Shown piece by piece: positions 7,247 through 10,426 of a stretch of 10,426 nt of DNA (positions within the stretch are counted from its first letter, which is position 1; every line of letters starts with the position of its first letter). A program made the translations under genes and the position numbers. The notes beneath the pieces are model-generated. The model saw only the letters and a program-made list of their open reading frames with translations. It searched no databases and was not told where the DNA came from. This DNA is from Pelagilacustribacter hypolimneticus (lineage in GTDB: Bacteria; Pseudomonadota; Alphaproteobacteria; Pelagibacterales; Pelagibacteraceae). The DNA lies in the NCBI GenBank assembly GCA_965235125.1, contig CBDDXH010000039.1, positions 1 through 10,426 of the forward strand. The letters run 5' to 3'.

Positions 7247-8695
7247 TTAAAACTTTTGTCTTCTTAAAAATGCAGGAATTTCAAAATCATCCTCTTGATT
7301 TTTTTCTTGATCAAAAAGTTTTGGATCCACTGTTGCATCAGAATTATTTTCTTCTTTTGAATTATTTTCTTCAGAAAAAAGTTTTGGTGTATATTCTTCG
7401 TCTAAAGTCAAAGAAACTTCATTATTTGAAGTAACGTGTTCTATAGAATCAACTTCAAACAAACTTTCTACGGCTTCTCCGTTAAGTGTATGATCAGATA
7501 AAGCTTTTTCATTTTGAGTTATAATTTCTTTTTCAACTTCAAATGATTTGTATGGTTCAGTAATTGATTCAAATTGATCTTCTAGCTTTAAAGCAGTTGC
7601 TCCTACAGAAGTTTGGTAGGAATTATTTGGAATTGTTTTTCCTCTTGATGAAAATAATCCATCTGAGTAACCTGTATTTCTATTCTGAATACGGCTAAAC
7701 ATATCTACTACTCCATTTGAGCCAGCAACTTGACCATCTAAAGCAGTTGCAACTATAGATACTCTCATTTTTCCATTAAGAGCGTCGTCTCTAATAGCTC
7801 CAAATATAAGTTCAGCTTCTGGATCAACTTCTGCTCTTATTTTGTTTACAGCTTGATCAACTTCAAAAAGTGTTATGTCTTTGCCACCCGTAATATTTAC
7901 TAACAAACCTTTTGCACCTTTGAGTGAATAATCATCAATTAAAGGATTGTTTAAAGCCATATCAGTTGCAATTTCAGCTCTGTTATCTCCTTCTGCTTCT
8001 CCAGTTCCCATCATCGCTTTACCCATTGAACTCATAACAGTTTCAACATCAGCAAAGTCTAAATTGATAATTCCTGGTTTAACCATAAGATCGGTAACGC
8101 TTTGCACTCCAAACTTTAAAACATCATTAGACAAACCAAAAGAATCTTCAAAAGTTGTAGTTTCATTTGCAACTTTGAAAAGATTTTGATTTGGAACGAC
8201 TATTGAAGTGTCTAAATGCTTTTTAAGCGCATTCATTCCTTCAACAGCTCTTCTCATTCGTTTAGGGCCTTCATATGAAAAAGGAAGTGTTACTACACCA
8301 ACTGTTAAAATATTTAATTCTCTAGCTGCTTTTGCAATTACACTAGAGGCTCCTGTTCCGGTTCCACCACCCATCCCAGCGGTAATGAAAACCATATTAG
8401 CTCCTTGTAAAAAATTAATTATTTCATTTAAAGACTCGTCTGCAGCTGCTTGTCCAATATCGTGCTTTGCTCCAGCACCTAAACCTTTTGTAAGATTTGC
8501 TCCGATTTGAATTTTTGCATCTGCTTTATTCATTTTTAAATCTTGAGCATCTGTGTTAACTGCAACAAATTCGACACCTTGAAGTCCTGCTTCTATCATA
8601 GCGTTAATTGCATTTCCTCCTGCGCCACCAACTCCTAAAACTACAATTCTTGGTTTTAATTCTTTTATTTCTCCTCCACCTATTCTTATAGTCAT
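7247..8695 (-). CDS. ftsZ: Cell division GTPase FtsZ
   Basis: FtsZ is the tubulin-like GTPase that polymerises at midcell and recruits the divisome. The 482-residue product opens with the alphaproteobacterial ELKPRI segment and has GVGGAGGNA (21-29), the tubulin signature GGGTGTG (109-115), the T7 synergy loop NLDFADVETVM (211-221) with D213 and D216, and a complete GTPase plus C-terminal subdomain to about residue 325. A variable acidic linker of about 145 residues follows, then an intact C-terminal peptide, FEIPAFLRRQ (471-480), which normally binds FtsA/ZipA-type tethers. All key residues are present, so this is a full division FtsZ and not a decayed paralogue. Its ATG overlaps the mraZ stop in an ATGA and has the best ribosome site in the window. 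Its place between mraZ and rsmH is unusual; ftsZ usually follows ftsA at the far end of dcw. Confidence 0.98.
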   Translation of the reverse strand: MTIRIGGGEIKELKPRIVVLGVGGAGGNAINAMIEAGLQGVEFVAVNTDAQDLKMNKADAKIQIGANLTKGLGAGAKHDIGQAAADESLNEIINFLQGANMVFITAGMGGGTGTGASSVIAKAARELNILTVGVVTLPFSYEGPKRMRRAVEGMNALKKHLDTSIVVPNQNLFKVANETTTFEDSFGLSNDVLKFGVQSVTDLMVKPGIINLDFADVETVMSSMGKAMMGTGEAEGDNRAEIATDMALNNPLIDDYSLKGAKGLLVNITGGKDITLFEVDQAVNKIRAEVDPEAELIFGAIRDDALNGKMRVSIVATALDGQVAGSNGVVDMFSRIQNRNTGYSDGLFSSRGKTIPNNSYQTSVGATALKLEDQFESITEPYKSFEVEKEIITQNEKALSDHTLNGEAVESLFEVDSIEHVTSNNEVSLTLDEEYTPKLFSEENNSKEENNSDATVDPKLFDQEKNQEDDFEIPAFLRRQKF

Positions 8696-9156
8696 TTTTT
8701 CTCCCCTGTTAGATTGTTATCCCATTTTAAACTTGATCTATTTTGATACGCTTTCTTTCTCGCAACTACCTTAAATTTTTCAAAAGTTTGGGGTTCCCAA
8801 ATTTGAAAAGTTTTTCCTAAACCAACAAATAAAATATTACTTTTAATTTTTGCGTGGTTTAGTAATTTTTCTGAAATCAAAACTCTGCCTTCACCATCGA
8901 ATTGTAAACTTGCACTTTCGGATAAAACTGAAGTTGCAAAAAAATCTCTTTTTTCTTCAAATGGATTTAATGAGTCTATTGAGCTTGAAAGCTTTTCTAT
9001 TCTATCTTGAGAGCACGCTTCTAAGGCTTGGTGATTAAATGAGGGATAAGTTATAAAACCATTATAACCTAAGGAACTTAAATGAGATCTAAAGCTAGCA
9101 GGCACAGATACTCTCCCTTTTTTGTCTAATTTGTTCTCGTAACTCGATAAAAACAT
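8692..9156 (-). CDS. mraZ: Transcriptional regulator MraZ
   Basis: MraZ is a nucleoid-associated DNA-binding protein of the SpoVT/AbrB-like fold that represses the dcw operon from its own promoter. The 154-residue product shows the two tandem MraZ half-domains, each with its DxxGR signature: LDKKGRVSVP (10-19) and FDGEGRVLIS (86-95). The N-terminus MFLSSYENKLD fits the family start; the ATG has an AGAAG site very close upstream. It is the first gene after the promoter at 9221-9249, whose -10 lies inside the TGGG repeats expected for MraZ binding. The stop overlaps the ftsZ start (ATGA), so MraZ and FtsZ are translationally as well as transcriptionally linked. Confidence 0.96.
   Translation of the reverse strand: MFLSSYENKLDKKGRVSVPASFRSHLSSLGYNGFITYPSFNHQALEACSQDRIEKLSSSIDSLNPFEEKRDFFATSVLSESASLQFDGEGRVLISEKLLNHAKIKSNILFVGLGKTFQIWEPQTFEKFKVVARKKAYQNRSSLKWDNNLTGEKK
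8701..8707 (-). promoter_or_regulatory. Strong ribosome binding site of ftsZ
   Basis: The minus strand reads AGGGGAG, separated by five A residues from the ftsZ ATG at 8693-8695 and embedded in the last codons of mraZ. It is the strongest Shine-Dalgarno match among the start sites here; most other genes in the array have weak or no purine-rich sites. High FtsZ synthesis relative to its neighbours is the likely reason (inference). Confidence 0.8.
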
Positions 9157-9206
9157 ATTCTTCTAAAACGCCTTTTTCTTTTAAACATTTCATTTAAAGC
9201 TTAATT

Positions 9207-9236
9207 TGGGTTTTTATGGGATATTATGGGTTTTTA
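9207..9236. promoter_or_regulatory. MraZ operator: three TGGG repeats at 10-base spacing
   Basis: On the plus strand TGGG occurs at 9207-9210, 9217-9220 and 9227-9230, each unit being ten bases; the first and third units are identical (TGGGTTTTTA). E. coli MraZ is known to bind three direct TGGGN repeats separated by five bases upstream of mraZ, the same period. The repeats read on the strand opposite to mraZ and enclose its -10 element. The pattern is seen directly; binding is inferred from the family. Confidence 0.85.
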
Positions 9237-9249
9237 AAATTATAGTCAA
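9221..9249 (-). promoter_or_regulatory. Sigma70-type promoter of the mraZ-ftsZ-mur operon
   Basis: On the minus strand TTGACT (9244-9249, five of six consensus bases) is followed by a 17-base spacer and TAATAT (9221-9226, four of six). The predicted start is near 9213-9214, giving a leader of about 58 bases before mraZ. The -10 lies between two CCCA copies of the operator, so MraZ binding would occlude RNA polymerase. Confidence 0.7.
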
Positions 9250-9262
9250 TATATTCCTTCTA

Positions 9263-9278
9263 TAATCTAATAATCTAA
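9263..9278. repeat. Tandem pair of the 8-mer TAATCTAA
   Basis: Two exact adjacent copies (9263-9270 and 9271-9278) lie just upstream of the operon -35. They could be chance in such AT-rich DNA, an UP-element-like stretch, or a regulator site; nothing in the sequence decides. Confidence 0.4.
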
Positions 9279-9293
9279 AAAATTAATAATTTT
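9277..9293 (-). terminator. Possible weak terminator after rnpB
   Basis: On the minus strand AAAATT (9288-9293) and AATTTT (9279-9284) can pair around a three-base loop and run into six U residues (9277-9282). The stem has only six A-U pairs, so it would be weak. It is the only terminator-like element seen between rnpB and the mraZ promoter. Confidence 0.25.
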
Positions 9294-9310
9294 GAGTTAA
9301 TTTGAGTTAT
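9291..9310. repeat. Tandem pair of a 10-mer, TTTGAGTTAA / TTTGAGTTAT
   Basis: Two adjacent ten-base units differ only in the last base, 21 bases beyond the 3' end of the RNase P RNA. With the 8-mer pair at 9263-9278 they make up most of the DNA between rnpB and the mraZ promoter. No known binding motif was recognised. Confidence 0.4.
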
Positions 9311-9331
9311 GTGTGGAGGGTCTGTCGGATT

Positions 9332-9696
9332 GCTAGATAGTCTATAAGCCGGGTTCTGTCATTAAAGCAGTCATTTCTCTAGGTCTAAACTCACGCTTAG
9401 ACTCAAGCAGCTAACCCAGACAACGAACTAAAGACTGTTTTTAGTATTAATTACTTAATACAATGTCATCTCTATTTAGCCTTGCTCCCAGTGGGGTTTA
9501 CCATGCGTTTTTTGTTACCAAAAAACCGGTGTGCTCTTACCACACCTTTTCACCCTTGCCTTGATAAGGCGGTTTATTTTCTGTGGCACTGTCCCTAAGG
9601 TCACCCTTGCCAGCCATTAACTGGCACTGTGTCTTTATGGAGCCCGGACTTTCCTCTGAAAACTAAAAGTTAACAGCGACAAGCCAACTATCTAGC
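9332..9696 (-). ncRNA. rnpB: RNase P RNA, bacterial type A
   Basis: This is the catalytic RNA that trims the 5' leader from precursor tRNAs together with the RnpA protein. The ends pair perfectly as helix P1: GCTAGATAGT at the 5' end (9687-9696) with ACTATCTAGC at the 3' end (9332-9341), extendable by two pairs. The conserved 5' core AGAGGAAAGTCCGGGCTCC is at 9639-9657 and the conserved 3' core ACAGAACCCGGCTTATAG at 9342-9359. The GGTAA element that binds the tRNA 3' CCA end is at 9498-9502. A GTGA tetraloop (9391-9394) caps an eight-base stem, and a helix GTTTTTT/AAAAAAC lies in the specificity domain. The length of about 365 bases is normal for the class. A rnpB-mraZ adjacency is familiar in alphaproteobacteria. 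Exact mature ends are uncertain by a few bases. Confidence 0.97.
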
Positions 9697-9707
9697 AAGT
9701 GGGTTTT

Positions 9708-9737
9708 ATTATAGTTTTATACTTAAAATCAAGTTAA
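9708..9737 (-). promoter_or_regulatory. Promoter of rnpB
   Basis: On the minus strand TTAACT (9732-9737) is followed by an 18-base spacer and a perfect TATAAT (9708-9713). The predicted start near 9700-9701 is only a few bases before the P1 helix, matching an RNA with little or no 5' leader. The -35 overlaps the stop codon of the upstream amidase gene. Confidence 0.7.
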
Positions 9738-10426
9738 TTTTTCAAAAAATAAGCTAAATAATGACTAATTTGCAGGCATTCTATATCTAATTTCCCATTT
9801 ATTTTATCCTGCCTATACCTTCTTTGAAAAGCCTTTATTACCTTAGAATCTGAACTTAAAGATTTTTTTTTTTCAAAATACCGATAACCGATTTTATATA
9901 AATTGTTAAAAAAAGAATTTCGTAAATTTATTTTTTTTAAATCATAAATTTTATTATTATTCTTTATATGATTGTGCCAAAAACCAATTTTTTTTTCAGA
10001 TAATAATTTCCAAGGAAACTTTTCGCCTGGGTCTATTTTTCTAAGCGGCGCAATATCTGAATGACCTAATATATTAGTCTGCTTAATTTTATATTTTTTT
10101 ATTAAAAATTTACAAAGCAATATTAACTTATTTATTTGTTTTTTATAAAAATTTTCATAACCATGTCTATGACCTTTGTTAACTAGTTCTATTCCTATAG
10201 ACTTGCTATTCAAATTGACAAAGTTTTTCCATCTTGATTTACCTGCGTGCCAGGCAATGCTATTTTCTGCTACCATTTTAATTACCCTACCCCTCTGATT
10301 AATTAAATAATGAGTACTTACTTGACTTTTTTTATCAGTTAATTTTTTAATAGATTCACCTTCAGATTGCATTCCGGTATAATGAATAATTATAAATTTA
10401 ATCTGAGAGTTTTTTCTTTTTTTTTT
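9734..10426 (-). CDS. N-acetylmuramoyl-L-alanine amidase, AmpD/AmiD family (5' end beyond right window edge)
   Basis: The family is zinc-dependent and cleaves the MurNAc-L-Ala bond of muropeptides or peptidoglycan. An ATG at 10370-10372 is not the true start: the frame is open for 18 more codons to the window edge and encodes KFIIIHYTGM, which contains the first zinc ligand (His codon 10382-10384). Counting from the window edge, the other ligands are H122 and D132 in GHSDIAPLRKIDPG, with the AmpD-type lysine K130 and the E80 of SIGIEL; AWHAG is also conserved. The last 50 or so residues (VIKAFQRRYRQDKINGKLD) resemble a peptidoglycan-binding type 1 domain, as in E. coli AmiD. Whether the enzyme is cytoplasmic (AmpD-like recycling) or exported (AmiD-like) depends on the missing N-terminus. 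Its stop codon overlaps the rnpB -35. Confidence 0.9.
   Translation of the reverse strand, partial: KKKRKNSQIKFIIIHYTGMQSEGESIKKLTDKKSQVSTHYLINQRGRVIKMVAENSIAWHAGKSRWKNFVNLNSKSIGIELVNKGHRHGYENFYKKQINKLILLCKFLIKKYKIKQTNILGHSDIAPLRKIDPGEKFPWKLLSEKKIGFWHNHIKNNNKIYDLKKINLRNSFFNNLYKIGYRYFEKKKSLSSDSKVIKAFQRRYRQDKINGKLDIECLQISHYLAYFLKN

Noticed and set aside
7207..7434. 75-codon open frame on the plus strand
   Set aside because: It is opposite the FtsZ linker and C-terminal peptide and encodes Phe/Leu-rich low-complexity sequence produced by the reverse of Glu/Lys codons.
7947..8510. Two plus-strand open frames of 80 and 100 codons
   Set aside because: Both are antisense to the conserved FtsZ GTPase domain; long antisense frames are expected opposite well-conserved codons.
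8850..9038. 62-codon open frame on the plus strand
   Set aside because: Antisense to mraZ, with no motif and no sensible ribosome site.
9283..9311. CtrA-type site (TTAA-N7-TTAA) upstream of the operon
   Set aside because: TTAA occurs at 9283 and 9297, but neither has a second TTAA at the required distance.
9332..9696. A tRNA, tmRNA or riboswitch in the non-coding block
   Set aside because: The whole block is explained by RNase P RNA: paired P1 ends, both conserved core segments and the GGTAA element are present.

Overview
The window is a compact, very AT-rich stretch of an alphaproteobacterial division and cell wall (dcw) cluster. The best guess is a streamlined marine lineage of the SAR11/Pelagibacterales type. 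This rests on the low G+C, lysine/isoleucine/asparagine-rich proteins, near-absence of intergenic DNA, overlapping genes, an FtsZ N-terminus of the alphaproteobacterial 'ELKPRI' type, a type A RNase P RNA next to mraZ, and a fused MurE-MurF ligase. The assignment is by recognition only; no database search was possible.

Every gene reads on the minus strand, so transcription runs from high to low coordinates. From the right edge: an AmpD/AmiD-type N-acetylmuramoyl-L-alanine amidase (its 5' end lies outside the window); rnpB, the RNase P RNA; a roughly 175-base regulatory gap; then a tight array of mraZ, ftsZ, rsmH (mraW), ftsL, ftsI (PBP3), a murE-murF fusion, mraY, and the first 87 codons of murD, cut by the left edge. 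From mraZ to murD the genes overlap or lie 3 to 18 bases apart with no visible terminator, so they look like one operon.

The operon appears to start from a sigma70-like promoter (-35 TTGACT, 17-base spacer, -10 TAATAT). Three TGGG repeats at exact 10-base spacing overlap its -10, which matches the known operator architecture of MraZ. MraZ therefore probably represses its own operon. MurE-MurF, MraY and MurD make the lipid-linked peptidoglycan precursor. FtsI cross-links septal wall, FtsL is part of the divisome, FtsZ forms the ring, and RsmH methylates 16S rRNA.

The points most worth attention are: ftsZ sitting between mraZ and rsmH instead of at the far end of the cluster after ftsQ-ftsA; a perfect 13-bp hairpin just inside rsmH, immediately downstream of the strongly initiated ftsZ; a second imperfect hairpin holding the murE-murF start codon inside the end of ftsI; and the MraZ operator/promoter overlap. 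I saw no mobile elements, CRISPR arrays or tRNA genes. The window looks like a well-known system in an unusual arrangement, not a wholly new one.
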